DNA of 64,000 bases from Verrucosispora sioxanthis. Its GTDB lineage: Bacteria; Actinomycetota; Actinomycetes; Mycobacteriales; Micromonosporaceae. The stretch spans positions 434,001 to 498,000 of the forward strand of contig NZ_SAIY01000002.1 in the NCBI RefSeq assembly GCF_010560025.1, read 5' to 3'. Made by a program: the position numbers and the translations under genes. Below the pieces are notes generated by a model. It was not told the origin of the DNA. It saw only the letters and a list, made by a program, of their open reading frames with translations, and made no database searches. Every line of letters begins with the position of its first letter. The stretch's first letter is position 1. This document shows positions 17,912-25,683 of this stretch, in pieces.

Positions 17912-20148
17912 CGGTGCGGACCCTGCTGATCGACAACTACGACTCGTACACCTTCAACCTCTATCAGTTGATCGCCCAGACCTACGGCGTCGAACCCCAG
18001 GTGCTGCGGAACGACAGCCCGCAGTTGACGTCGGAGTTCGCCCGGCAGTTCGATGCGGTGATCATCTCGCCTGGTCCCGGCCGACCGCAGGTGCCGGAGG
18101 ACATCGGCCGCTGCCTCGACGTCATCCGCCACAGCGGCCGGCCGGTGCTCGGCGTCTGCCTCGGCCACCAGGCCCTGGGCCACCTCTGCGGGGCCGCTGT
18201 CGGGCCGGCACCTGAGCCGCGCCACGGCCACCTGAGCCAGGTACGGCATGACGGCGGGCTCTTCACCGGTCTGCCGCAGAACTTCGTGGCCGTCCGTTAC
18301 CACTCGCTCTGCGTCGCCGAACCACTGCCAGCCGAACTGGTCGCCGACGCCTGGGCCGAGGACGGGGTGGTGATGGGCCTGCGGCACCGCAGCCGCCCCT
18401 GGTTCGGGGTGCAGTTCCATCCCGAGTCGGTGAGCACCGAGCACGGCAGCCGGTTACTGCTGAACTTCCGCAGTCTGGTGGGCGGGGACGCCACGAACGG
18501 TTCGCGGCCGGTCGGCGGCGCCGGGCTGGGCGCGGCATCGAGCGACACCGCCGTTCGGGCCGGCGGTTGGCTGCTGCGTCACCGACGGCTGCCCGGCGTC
18601 GCCCCGCGGAACGCACCGCCACAGCAGCCCGCGACGGTCGACCCGGAGTGGGTCTTCCAGCGGATCGCCGGCGACCGGCCGTACGCCTTCTGGCTGGACA
18701 GCAGCCGGGTCGTGCCCGGCGTGTCGCGGTTCTCGTTCCTGGGGCACCCGGGCGGACCGGACGGGGAGGTGCTGCGGTACGTCAGCACCACCGGCACGGT
18801 CGAGGTGCTCGACCCGACCGGCGTCCGGATCGGCGTCGAGCCGGGGGACATCTTCACCGTGTTGCAACGCCGCCTCGACGAGCGCCGGCTCGCGGATCGC
18901 GGGGAGTTTCCGTTCGACCTGCCGAGCGGCTACGTCGGCTACTTCGGCTACGAGGTGAAGGCCGACTGCGGCGCACCGAACCGACACGAATCCGAGACCC
19001 CGGACGCGGTCTGGATGGCCGCGACCCGGATGGTGGCCGTGGACCATCAGACCGGTGAGGTGTGGCTGCTCGCGCTCTGCCGCGCCACCGACGCCCAGAT
19101 CGCGGCGGCGGACGGCTGGCTGGACAGCACGACGGCCCTGCTGTGCACCGGACCCGTCGGCCACCACCCGGTCGACGACCGCGACCGACGCACCCGCCGG
19201 CCGGAGGAGCCGGGCCCGGTCCGGCCGACCGGCGGGCGGGCCGAGCCGGGAAGAACGTCCGACCCGGAGCGCTGGCTGTCCCGGGGGCGGGAGAGTTACC
19301 TGGCGGACATCCGTACCTGCCTGGATCTGCTCCGGGCCGGAGAGAGCTACGAGATCTGCCTGACCAACGAACTCCAGGCCCCGTACGACGGGTGCGGTAT
19401 CGAACTCTATCTGCGGCAGCGCCGTCACAATCCGGCACCGTACGCCGCCTATCTCCGCCTGGGAGAGACGCAGATCCTCTGCTCCTCGCCGGAGCGCTTC
19501 CTCAAGATCGACCCATCCGGGGTGGTCGAGGCCAAGCCGATCAAGGGGACCGCTCCCCGGGCCGCCGACCCCGCGCAGGACCATGCCCTGCGGGCCGAGC
19601 TGCGCGACTCTCCGAAGACCCGGGCGGAGAACCTGATGATCGTCGACCTGCTCCGGAACGACCTCGGGCAGGTCTGCGAGGTCGGCAGCGTCCACGTGCC
19701 CTCGTTCATGGTGGTGGAGTCGTACGCGACCGTGCATCAGCTGGTTTCCACGGTGCGCGGCCGCCGCCTCCGGTCGGTCTCACCGACCCGGATCGTCCGG
19801 GCCTGTTTCCCTGGTGGCTCGATGACCGGAGCACCGAAGCCGCGAACGATGCGGCTGCTCGGTGAGATCGAGGATCGGGCGCGGGGGGTCTACTCCGGAG
19901 CGCTGGGATTCTTCGGCCTGACCGGCGGGGCGGACCTCAACATCGTCATCCGGACCGCGGTACTGCACCGGGGAATCCTGCGGGTCGGCGCCGGCGGCGC
20001 CATCGTGCTCGATTCCGATCCGGATGCCGAGTACGACGAGATGCGGCTGAAGCTGAGCGCACCGCTACCCGGCTGGACGGGCGAACAGCGTCCCGGAGGG
20101 AAGCGGAGTCCGGCGAGTCAGCGCCTGGCGGGCAGCAGGCCCAGCTGA
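17908..20148 (+). CDS. pabAB: Fused 4-amino-4-deoxychorismate synthase (PabA-PabB)
   Basis: A 746-residue fusion. Residues 1-190 are a class I glutamine amidotransferase (LLIDNYDSYTFNLYQL; nucleophile Cys84 in GVCLGHQ; triad His/Glu in FHPES). The C-terminal half is a chorismate-binding domain with EICLTNELQAP and PIKGTAPRA. The Lys in PIKGT (Lys546) is the nucleophile that marks PabB; anthranilate synthases have Ala there. The enzyme should convert chorismate plus glutamine to aminodeoxychorismate, as in the pathways to candicidin starter units, PABA and 4-aminophenylalanine. No aminodeoxychorismate lyase (PabC) or PapB/PapC mutase-dehydrogenase is present in the window, so PABA formation would rely on a lyase elsewhere. 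Its last 31 bases overlap the convergent regulator gene. Confidence 0.88.
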   Translation: MTVRTLLIDNYDSYTFNLYQLIAQTYGVEPQVLRNDSPQLTSEFARQFDAVIISPGPGRPQVPEDIGRCLDVIRHSGRPVLGVCLGHQALGHLCGAAVGPAPEPRHGHLSQVRHDGGLFTGLPQNFVAVRYHSLCVAEPLPAELVADAWAEDGVVMGLRHRSRPWFGVQFHPESVSTEHGSRLLLNFRSLVGGDATNGSRPVGGAGLGAASSDTAVRAGGWLLRHRRLPGVAPRNAPPQQPATVDPEWVFQRIAGDRPYAFWLDSSRVVPGVSRFSFLGHPGGPDGEVLRYVSTTGTVEVLDPTGVRIGVEPGDIFTVLQRRLDERRLADRGEFPFDLPSGYVGYFGYEVKADCGAPNRHESETPDAVWMAATRMVAVDHQTGEVWLLALCRATDAQIAAADGWLDSTTALLCTGPVGHHPVDDRDRRTRRPEEPGPVRPTGGRAEPGRTSDPERWLSRGRESYLADIRTCLDLLRAGESYEICLTNELQAPYDGCGIELYLRQRRHNPAPYAAYLRLGETQILCSSPERFLKIDPSGVVEAKPIKGTAPRAADPAQDHALRAELRDSPKTRAENLMIVDLLRNDLGQVCEVGSVHVPSFMVVESYATVHQLVSTVRGRRLRSVSPTRIVRACFPGGSMTGAPKPRTMRLLGEIEDRARGVYSGALGFFGLTGGADLNIVIRTAVLHRGILRVGAGGAIVLDSDPDAEYDEMRLKLSAPLPGWTGEQRPGGKRSPASQRLAGSRPS

Positions 20149-20792
20149 TAGGCCGCCGTGACCGCCTCCGTTCGGTTGGTGCAGTTCAACTTCGCCAGGA
20201 TGTGACAGACATGCCGCTTCGCACCGTGCTCGGTGATCCCCATCGTGCCGGCGATCTGGCGGTTGCTCAGCCCCCGGGCCAGCAGTTTCAGCGTCTCGGC
20301 CTCCCGGGGGGTCAACACCGGAGTGTCGGCGGGGCACTGGTCCTCCCGCAGCACCGAGAGCGCGACCCGGCCGAGAGCGAGCGGCATCGGCATCTCACCT
20401 CGCCACAGTTCGGCCAGGGCGTTGTTCAGCGACCGCCGATCAAGCTCTCCGGCCAGGATGAAACCGTCTGCCGCCAGCGGTACGGCCCGGTCGCGGAGCG
20501 CGTCACCGGCTCGGTTCAGGACCGCCAGGGTCGGAATGCCGGCGCTTCGGGCGGCGAGCACCAGTTGGTCAACCGGGACGTCGTCCTCGACGACCAGGAT
20601 CAGCAGGTCGGGCCGGTACCGCCGGAGCAGCACCATCGCCTCGTTCACCGTCGGCGCGGTCCGGACACCGGTGACCATGTGCAGTTCGCCGAGCAGCGCC
20701 TCCAGCCCTTTGCGCAGCACCTCCGGCCCCAGAGTGACGAGAACCCGTAGCCCTATCGGCGATGTGCTGGATCGCCGCTTGGCCTGCGCCAT
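20118..20792 (-). CDS. LuxR-family response-regulator-like activator with degenerate receiver
   Basis: A 224-residue two-domain regulator. The N-terminal half has the receiver fold pattern (LRVLVTLGPEVLRKGLEALL ... RYRPDLLILVVEDD), but the position of the phosphorylatable Asp is occupied by Val, so phosphorylation is unlikely. The C-terminus is a clear LuxR/FixJ helix-turn-helix: LTPREAETLKLLARGLSNRQ followed by TEHGAKRHVCHILAKL. The ATG at 20792 is preceded by GGAGG; the longer open frame upstream lacks such a site. It converges on pabAB with a 31-bp 3' overlap and is the obvious candidate cluster-situated regulator. Confidence 0.85.
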   Translation of the reverse strand: MAQAKRRSSTSPIGLRVLVTLGPEVLRKGLEALLGELHMVTGVRTAPTVNEAMVLLRRYRPDLLILVVEDDVPVDQLVLAARSAGIPTLAVLNRAGDALRDRAVPLAADGFILAGELDRRSLNNALAELWRGEMPMPLALGRVALSVLREDQCPADTPVLTPREAETLKLLARGLSNRQIAGTMGITEHGAKRHVCHILAKLNCTNRTEAVTAAYQLGLLPARR

Positions 20793-21139
20793 GCTGCTGC
20801 CTCCTCCGCTGCGGTCCCCTGCCGCGGCCGCATGTCCGGCCCCTTCAACCAGGATCGATGCCCACCGACGCAGCATGCGATGATCTCCAAACCCACACCC
20901 ACCTCCGGTCGCCACGCCGACCGGCGCCGGTTTCAACCGGCGCGCGTGCAACCTTTACCCCAGATCGGCGTCGCTGAATCATTCTCGACTGGCGACCACG
21001 AATCTTAGCCAAGCCTCCGGCGGGTGCCGAAAAATGTCATTGGTGGCACTCAGGCGGGTTCTCGCATTCGTGTAGGAATCCGCGTTTGGCGGCGTATAGA
21101 GCATCTGCTGGATTCGGAATGAACCGCCGCCGGCCCGCG
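20793..21139. other. Intergenic region upstream of the regulator
   Basis: A 347-bp gap between the LuxR gene start and the heliorhodopsin 3' end. I find no convincing gene. It contains the 20-bp palindrome described separately and a more AT-rich stretch around 20975-21080, so it probably holds the LuxR promoter. The transition from the biosynthetic cluster to the rhodopsin locus falls here. Confidence 0.5.
20924..20943. promoter_or_regulatory. 20-bp perfect palindrome upstream of the LuxR gene
   Basis: The arms GCGCCGGTT and AACCGGCGC flank a TC centre, about 130 bp upstream of the LuxR ATG. A second overlapping palindrome, ACCGGCGCCGGT, lies at 20920-20931. It may be an operator for a dimeric regulator, possibly autoregulation, or a hairpin. 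No T-run follows on either strand, so an intrinsic terminator is less likely. Confidence 0.4.
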
Positions 21140-21907
21140 TCAGGTGCGCAGTACGTTGGCGTAGATCAGCCAGGCCAGCGCGGACTTGGCCACGAGGCTG
21201 AGCAGAATGTACGAGACCTCGCCGTAGCGGTAGTCACGCCATCGACCGAGCTGGCGGTACTGCAGTGCCATGTTGACCGCGAAGCTGGCGAAGAGCAGGA
21301 ACTGGACGATGATGATCGCCCACACGAATCCGGGGATCTCCGGCGGTTGTGCGACGTACACGGCGATCGCCAGCCAGGGCGCCAGGCCGACAAGTGTGCC
21401 GAACCAGAAGGCGCTCCAGTCGGCGCGTCCCGGTGTCTGCTGCCGCTCCATCAGCAGCCCGAAGAGGATCATCGCGGTGTTCGCGGCGAAGATCCCGATG
21501 ACCGCCGCGAGGTCGCGGATCCCGACGAACAGGCCGATCAGGACGATCATGATGGAGGCGCTCACCGAGTACTCGATCCAGCGGGCGTAGTTGGCCCGCC
21601 GGTCGAGGTTGCGCTCGTACCAGCGGTGCACGACCGGGGCGGCGGTGATGAGGTGGTCGAGCGCGGCGAGGAGCAGGAAGACCGCTACCGCCGGGCCGAC
21701 GGCGATCCGGAAGGCCACCTCCGGGAGCGTGGCGTCCCGCAGCGTCACCGGGTCCGCCGTGAGGTACGACGCGGTGACCGGCAGCGACAGGTCGTTGCTG
21801 GCCACCCACATCCAGCCGCCCTCGGCGGCCAGGAACAGGCCGACCAGCACGTTGAACCAACGTAGCCGCCGGTAGCGGTCGCGGCCGGCGGCGGCTTGGT
21901 GTCCCAT
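21140..21907 (-). CDS. Heliorhodopsin
   Basis: A 255-residue seven-helix protein with the heliorhodopsin signatures. The third helix has RWIEYSVSASIMIVLIGL, with Glu112 the presumed single carboxylate counterion. The seventh helix has YILLSLVAKSALAWL, with Lys241 as retinal Schiff-base lysine. A long hydrophilic segment follows helix 1, as in this family. Heliorhodopsins have inverted membrane topology and are usually not ion pumps; roles in signalling or enzyme control have been proposed. I chose the ATG at 21907 because AGGG lies upstream; a start at 21916 is possible. It lies about 106 bp downstream of the NDQ rhodopsin on the same strand. Confidence 0.92.
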   Translation of the reverse strand: MGHQAAAGRDRYRRLRWFNVLVGLFLAAEGGWMWVASNDLSLPVTASYLTADPVTLRDATLPEVAFRIAVGPAVAVFLLLAALDHLITAAPVVHRWYERNLDRRANYARWIEYSVSASIMIVLIGLFVGIRDLAAVIGIFAANTAMILFGLLMERQQTPGRADWSAFWFGTLVGLAPWLAIAVYVAQPPEIPGFVWAIIIVQFLLFASFAVNMALQYRQLGRWRDYRYGEVSYILLSLVAKSALAWLIYANVLRT

Positions 21908-22013
21908 GGGCGTCACCCTAGATACCGGTACGACTGTCGGCCGGCGCTTCGCACAAATCCGTCCCGCACGCCGGACGTGGGCGTCGGAACGTTCGCCGCG
22001 ACCGGCGGCGCCC

Positions 22014-22841
22014 TCAGCCGGAGGCGACGGAGGTCAGGCCGCCGCGCGGCTGGGCCACGTCCTCCTCGATCGCGGCCTGGCAGTTCTCGGCGGCGCTGAC
22101 CTTGCGGGCGATCACCCCGATCAGCACCCCGTAGATCACCTTCGAGGTGATGTCGGCAAGCGTGTAGGTGATCTGCCGGGCCACCACCCCGTCGGCGGAG
22201 TCCCACATCGCCGGCATGAGATAGGCCCCGGGATAGAGCATCCAGGAGACGAGGATCAGCCACCACACGGCCCGGGCCGGCCCCCGGGCGGCGCGGGGTA
22301 GCCGGCGCAGATTGCCGAAGATCAGGCGGGCCACCAGGGCGAGCAGGAACAGGAAGAAGACGGTGCTGACCAGCCCCCAGATCCAGAACGGCCAGGTCCT
22401 GTCCACCTCGTAGAACTGGCCCGCGTAGCCCGTGTAGATCATGGCCAGGCCGGCGGCGACGAACAACGCCCAGGTGCGGTGGAAGCGCCGACCGGTGACG
22501 CCCAGCACCACCAGCAACTGGATCAGCAGCACCGGGACGTCGATGGACCAGTTCATGTACCGGTAGCCGTTGGAGAACAGGGTCTCCGTCCTTACGAACG
22601 CGTTCCCGTCCCAGGCGAACGCCGCTGACCACCGCTGTGACAGCACCCAGAGTTCGAAGAACGCGGAGATCATGACCACTGCGGAGAGCACCGAGGCCAG
22701 CCGGTAACGCGCAGCGACACCCGACATGGTCAGCAGGAAATAGACGAGCCCGGCGGCCATGACGGCGTAACCGAGAGTCAGTACGTGCGACACCAGCGTG
22801 TACTGGATGACGTTGTAGCCGAACTCGTTCTCGAAGTTCAT
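22014..22841 (-). CDS. NDQ-type (sodium-pump) microbial rhodopsin
   Basis: A 275-residue type-1 rhodopsin. Helix 3 reads RYMNWSIDVPVLLIQ: the three key positions (Asp85, Thr89, Asp96 in bacteriorhodopsin) are Asn97, Asp101 and Gln108, the NDQ motif of KR2-like light-driven Na+ pumps, with the same spacing as KR2 residues 112/116/123. Helix 7 reads LADITSKVIYG, giving Asp230 as second counterion and Lys234 for retinal. The length and an N-terminal helix before helix A also fit the KR2 group. Function as an outward Na+ pump is inferred from this motif. It is divergent from the xenorhodopsin gene and followed by the heliorhodopsin. Confidence 0.93.
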   Translation of the reverse strand: MNFENEFGYNVIQYTLVSHVLTLGYAVMAAGLVYFLLTMSGVAARYRLASVLSAVVMISAFFELWVLSQRWSAAFAWDGNAFVRTETLFSNGYRYMNWSIDVPVLLIQLLVVLGVTGRRFHRTWALFVAAGLAMIYTGYAGQFYEVDRTWPFWIWGLVSTVFFLFLLALVARLIFGNLRRLPRAARGPARAVWWLILVSWMLYPGAYLMPAMWDSADGVVARQITYTLADITSKVIYGVLIGVIARKVSAAENCQAAIEEDVAQPRGGLTSVASG

Positions 22842-23020
22842 GCCGCTGACCCGCCTGTTCCGACCAGGATCGTCTCCGATCGCGGAGCCTGGCTGCCGCC
22901 TCGCCTGCGATCGGGGGCGATTCCGCCTTTATAGCCCTAAATGGCCTGATGACCATCCTAAGCTCACAGCAAGGGGGCGTCCCTCGTTCCCGGAGAGCCG
23001 GAGTAGGCCAGGGAGGTGCC
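22842..23020. promoter_or_regulatory. Divergent promoter region of the rhodopsin locus
   Basis: This 179-bp segment separates the NDQ rhodopsin (minus) from the xenorhodopsin operon (plus). It includes an AT-richer patch (CCTTTATAGCCCTAAATGG around 22925-22943). I see no recognisable operator for a known light-responsive regulator. Co-regulation of the two units is only inferred from the arrangement. Confidence 0.4.
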
Positions 23021-23716
23021 GTGGGGTTCTGGCTGTGGTTCTACGTCGTCGCCATGGCGGCCGGCGTCGCGCTCTTCAGCTACTGGCGGGCCAACCCCAA
23101 GGGCGTCCCGCCGGTGGAGTACTCGATCGCCACGGCGATTCCGCTCTGGTCGGGGTTCTGGTACCTGGTGATGGCGGTCGGCGGCGGTCGGATCGAGGTC
23201 GCCGACCAGACGACTTTCTGGGCCCGGTACGCCGACTGGGTGGTCACCACCCCGCTGCTACTGGTGGCCCTCTCCCTCACCGCGATGCACGCGTTGCCCC
23301 GCAAGCGCTGGGGCCTGGTCCGCGCGCTCGTCGTGGCCGACATCATCATGATCACAAGTGGGTTCCTGGCTGACCTGATGGAGAGCCGGGCCGGGCGGTA
23401 TGGGCTCTATGCCGTCGGGGTGGTGGCTCTGCTGGTGGTCTTCGGGCTGATCTGGGGACCGTTGCGGGCCACCGCCGCCCGTCAGCCGGCCCCCATGTCG
23501 CGGGTCTTCACCCAGGTGGCGCTTCTGCTCAGTGTGCTCTGGGTCGGCTATCCGCTGATCTGGATCCTGGGGCCGTCCGGGATCGGGCAGTTCGGAGACA
23601 CCACCGACACCGCACTGTTCGTGATCCTGCCGATCCTGTCCAAGGTGGTGTGGAGCGCGGTCGACCTGGGTCTGCTACGACGCCTGTCCGACCGCCGCCT
23701 GCTCACCGTCGCGTGA
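23021..23716 (+). CDS. Xenorhodopsin / Anabaena-sensory-rhodopsin-type rhodopsin
   Basis: A 231-residue seven-helix rhodopsin. Helix 3 reads RYADWVVTTPLLLVA, a D72-T76-A83 (DTA) motif. Helix 7 reads VILPILSKVVWSAVD: Pro204 replaces the second counterion (Asp212 of bacteriorhodopsin), the hallmark of the xenorhodopsin/ASR clade. Lys208 binds retinal, and Asp215 sits seven residues after it, where ASR Asp217 and NsXeR Asp220 lie. This suggests inward H+ transport or photosensing. The GTG at 23021 has GGGAGG five bases upstream; the longer open frame from 22949 lacks this. The stop overlaps the Blh start (GTGA). Confidence 0.92.
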   Translation: MGFWLWFYVVAMAAGVALFSYWRANPKGVPPVEYSIATAIPLWSGFWYLVMAVGGGRIEVADQTTFWARYADWVVTTPLLLVALSLTAMHALPRKRWGLVRALVVADIIMITSGFLADLMESRAGRYGLYAVGVVALLVVFGLIWGPLRATAARQPAPMSRVFTQVALLLSVLWVGYPLIWILGPSGIGQFGDTTDTALFVILPILSKVVWSAVDLGLLRRLSDRRLLTVA

Positions 23717-25287
23717 CACCAGCCGCCCGTCAGGTCGGCCAGTCGGTTCACCGTCCGCCCGGTGACTGGCTGCTGCGCCGGGTCGGCCACTCGGGCCCGA
23801 TCGTCCTGGCCGGCCTCGCCTGCCTGTACCTGCTGATACCGACCGCGGAGACGTGGGCGGGGACCGTCCCACTGCTCGTGGGCCTGCTGATCGGCCTGCC
23901 GCACGGCGCCGTCGACCACCTGGTACCGGCCTGGATCTCCGCACCGGCCCGCTCTCTGCGGATCACCGTCGGGCTGCTGCTCGCGTACGCCGGGACGGCC
24001 GCCGCCACGGTCGCGCTGTTCCTCTGGGCGCCCGTCCCCGCCCTGACCGGTTTCCTGATCCTCACGGTGCTGCACTTCGGCACCGGTGACGTGGCCTACC
24101 GGGCCGAGCGGGACGGGCAGGCACCGGTCCGTCCCGTCCTCGCCGTCCTGGCCCACGGCGGACCTCCGGTAGTGCTGCCGATCGCGCTGTGGCCAGGGAC
24201 GGTCGACCCGCTGCTGGACGCGGTCGCGCCAGGAGCCGCATCCGCGTTCGCACCGGCCGGGCGGCTGATCGTGCTGTGCGTCGTACTCCTGGCGGTCGTG
24301 GTGACCGGACTCCGCGAGCTGACCGCGCGCCGCGGTGCGGATGTGGCGGCACTCGCGATCCTCGTCGCGGCCTTCGCCCTGGTGCCACCGCCGCTGGCGT
24401 TCGGCGGGTACTTCGCGGCCTGGCACTCCGCCCGGCATGTCGCCCGGCTGCTGCGCGCCGACCCTGCCAACCGCCACCACCTCGCCGCGGGACGGCTGGG
24501 TGGTCCGGCCCGCCGGTTCGCCCGGCAGGCCATCCTGCCCACCATCGCCGCCCTCGCCGGTCTGCTCGTCCTGGTGCACGTCAGCGCGTCGCCGACCGTC
24601 GGCCCCGCGACCGCCGGTCCGTCCCAGGAAACACCGTTCCAGCTGGTCTTCGCGGTGCTCGCCGGGCTCACCGTGCCGCACGCGGCGGTGGTCAACCGGC
24701 TCGACGCACGGATGGCCGCCCGAATAACCGGGCCGGTTGGCCGCTGCCCGATTCGGCGCGCCGGCTCGGGGTACGACCCCGAGTGGGGTGAACGAGGACG
24801 CTCCCATCACCGGTTCGCGCTGGCCGCGGCGGAAGAGATGACGACAGTCACCGCCAGAAACGACAGAGAGGAGTGCCCGATGCCGAGCACCACGATGCCC
24901 ATGCTGGAGACGTACCCGAAGTCGATCAACCTGGACCGGACGAAGCTCGCAGCCACCATCGACGCTCTCGATGACTGCGCGCAGGCCTGCACCGCGTGCG
25001 CGGACGCCTGCCTCAGCGAGGACATGGTCGCCGAACTCACCAAGTGTGTCCGGACGAACCTGGACTGCGCCGACATCTGCGCGACCACCGCCCGGGTCCT
25101 GTCCCGACACACCGGCTACGACGCGAACATCAGCCGCACCCTCTTGGAGGCGTGCGTAACGGCCTGCAAGGCGTGCGGAGACGAGTGCGCCGCTCACGCC
25201 GACAAGCACCAGCACTGCCGGATCTGTGCTGATGCGTGCCGCGCCTGCGAGCGAGCCTGCCGGGAGCTGCTGGCCACCATCGCCTGA
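23713..25287 (+). CDS. blh: Brp/Blh-type beta-carotene 15,15'-dioxygenase, open frame continuing into the copper protein
   Basis: Residues 1 to about 335 form a polytopic membrane protein with the Brp/Blh metal-ligand motifs GLPHGAVDH, LHFGTGD and WHSARHVARL. Blh cleaves beta-carotene into two retinals, which the neighbouring rhodopsins need. The GTG at 23713 overlaps the xenorhodopsin stop (GTGA). The frame has no stop after the Blh domain: it runs through about 50 linker residues (about 24720-24880) into the Cys-rich protein ending at 25287. The downstream domain has its own good ribosome-binding site and ATG. The result is either a true fusion with an internal start, or a Blh whose stop was lost. 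No carotenoid-synthesis genes are in the window. Confidence 0.85.
   Translation: MTPAARQVGQSVHRPPGDWLLRRVGHSGPIVLAGLACLYLLIPTAETWAGTVPLLVGLLIGLPHGAVDHLVPAWISAPARSLRITVGLLLAYAGTAAATVALFLWAPVPALTGFLILTVLHFGTGDVAYRAERDGQAPVRPVLAVLAHGGPPVVLPIALWPGTVDPLLDAVAPGAASAFAPAGRLIVLCVVLLAVVVTGLRELTARRGADVAALAILVAAFALVPPPLAFGGYFAAWHSARHVARLLRADPANRHHLAAGRLGGPARRFARQAILPTIAALAGLLVLVHVSASPTVGPATAGPSQETPFQLVFAVLAGLTVPHAAVVNRLDARMAARITGPVGRCPIRRAGSGYDPEWGERGRSHHRFALAAAEEMTTVTARNDREECPMPSTTMPMLETYPKSINLDRTKLAATIDALDDCAQACTACADACLSEDMVAELTKCVRTNLDCADICATTARVLSRHTGYDANISRTLLEACVTACKACGDECAAHADKHQHCRICADACRACERACRELLATIA
24880..25287 (+). CDS. Cys-rich four-helix copper-storage-like protein (DUF326/Csp)
   Basis: A 135-residue protein with 16 cysteines in repeated CxxxC and CxxC spacings (CAQACTACADAC; CKACGDEC; CRICADACRACERAC). 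This is the pattern of the DUF326/Csp four-helix bundles that store many Cu(I) ions inside the bundle. There is no signal peptide, so it would be the cytosolic Csp3-like form. The ATG at 24880 is preceded by AGAGGAG at six bases. It lies in the same reading frame as blh with no intervening stop. Copper genes also occur at 38.6-44.5 kb, but no direct link is shown. Confidence 0.85.
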   Translation: MPSTTMPMLETYPKSINLDRTKLAATIDALDDCAQACTACADACLSEDMVAELTKCVRTNLDCADICATTARVLSRHTGYDANISRTLLEACVTACKACGDECAAHADKHQHCRICADACRACERACRELLATIA

Positions 25288-25683
25288 GCGAGCAGCTGGT
25301 GGCGTCGGCACCACCGGCTTCGGCGAAGACCACCGCGTCGCCCGTCACAGCTGTCCAGCCCGGAACCTAGCGGTGCCGGGCTGGACAGCAGGATTGGTCG
25401 GTGGTCAGGTGGCGAGGGCGACCTTCAGCCAGCCGGGGTCTCGGTCCTGAAACTCGCGGTACGCCTTAGAGTTCCTAACGAAATGATGGTGGGCGTGTCC
25501 TCGGGACGTGAGGGTCGTTCTGTCTGAACGTGAGAGGGCGGTCCGCAGTAACTTGATCTGGTCTAATGCATTGCGTCCGGTTGGCGGCCTTCCGGCGGGT
25601 TCGCTGTTGTTACAGCACCAGGTCGATCTATGGGATGTGAGTCTTGGTCGTGACTGTGAGGCGGCTGCGGCGTTAGCCCGATC

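Noticed and set aside
17908..20148. Call as anthranilate synthase or salicylate/isochorismate synthase
   Set aside because: The PIKGT motif with catalytic Lys and the N-terminal PabA fusion mark aminodeoxychorismate synthase; anthranilate synthases have Ala at that place.
22014..22841. Outward proton pump (bacteriorhodopsin or actinorhodopsin type)
   Set aside because: The three key positions are N-D-Q, not D-T-D or D-T-E.
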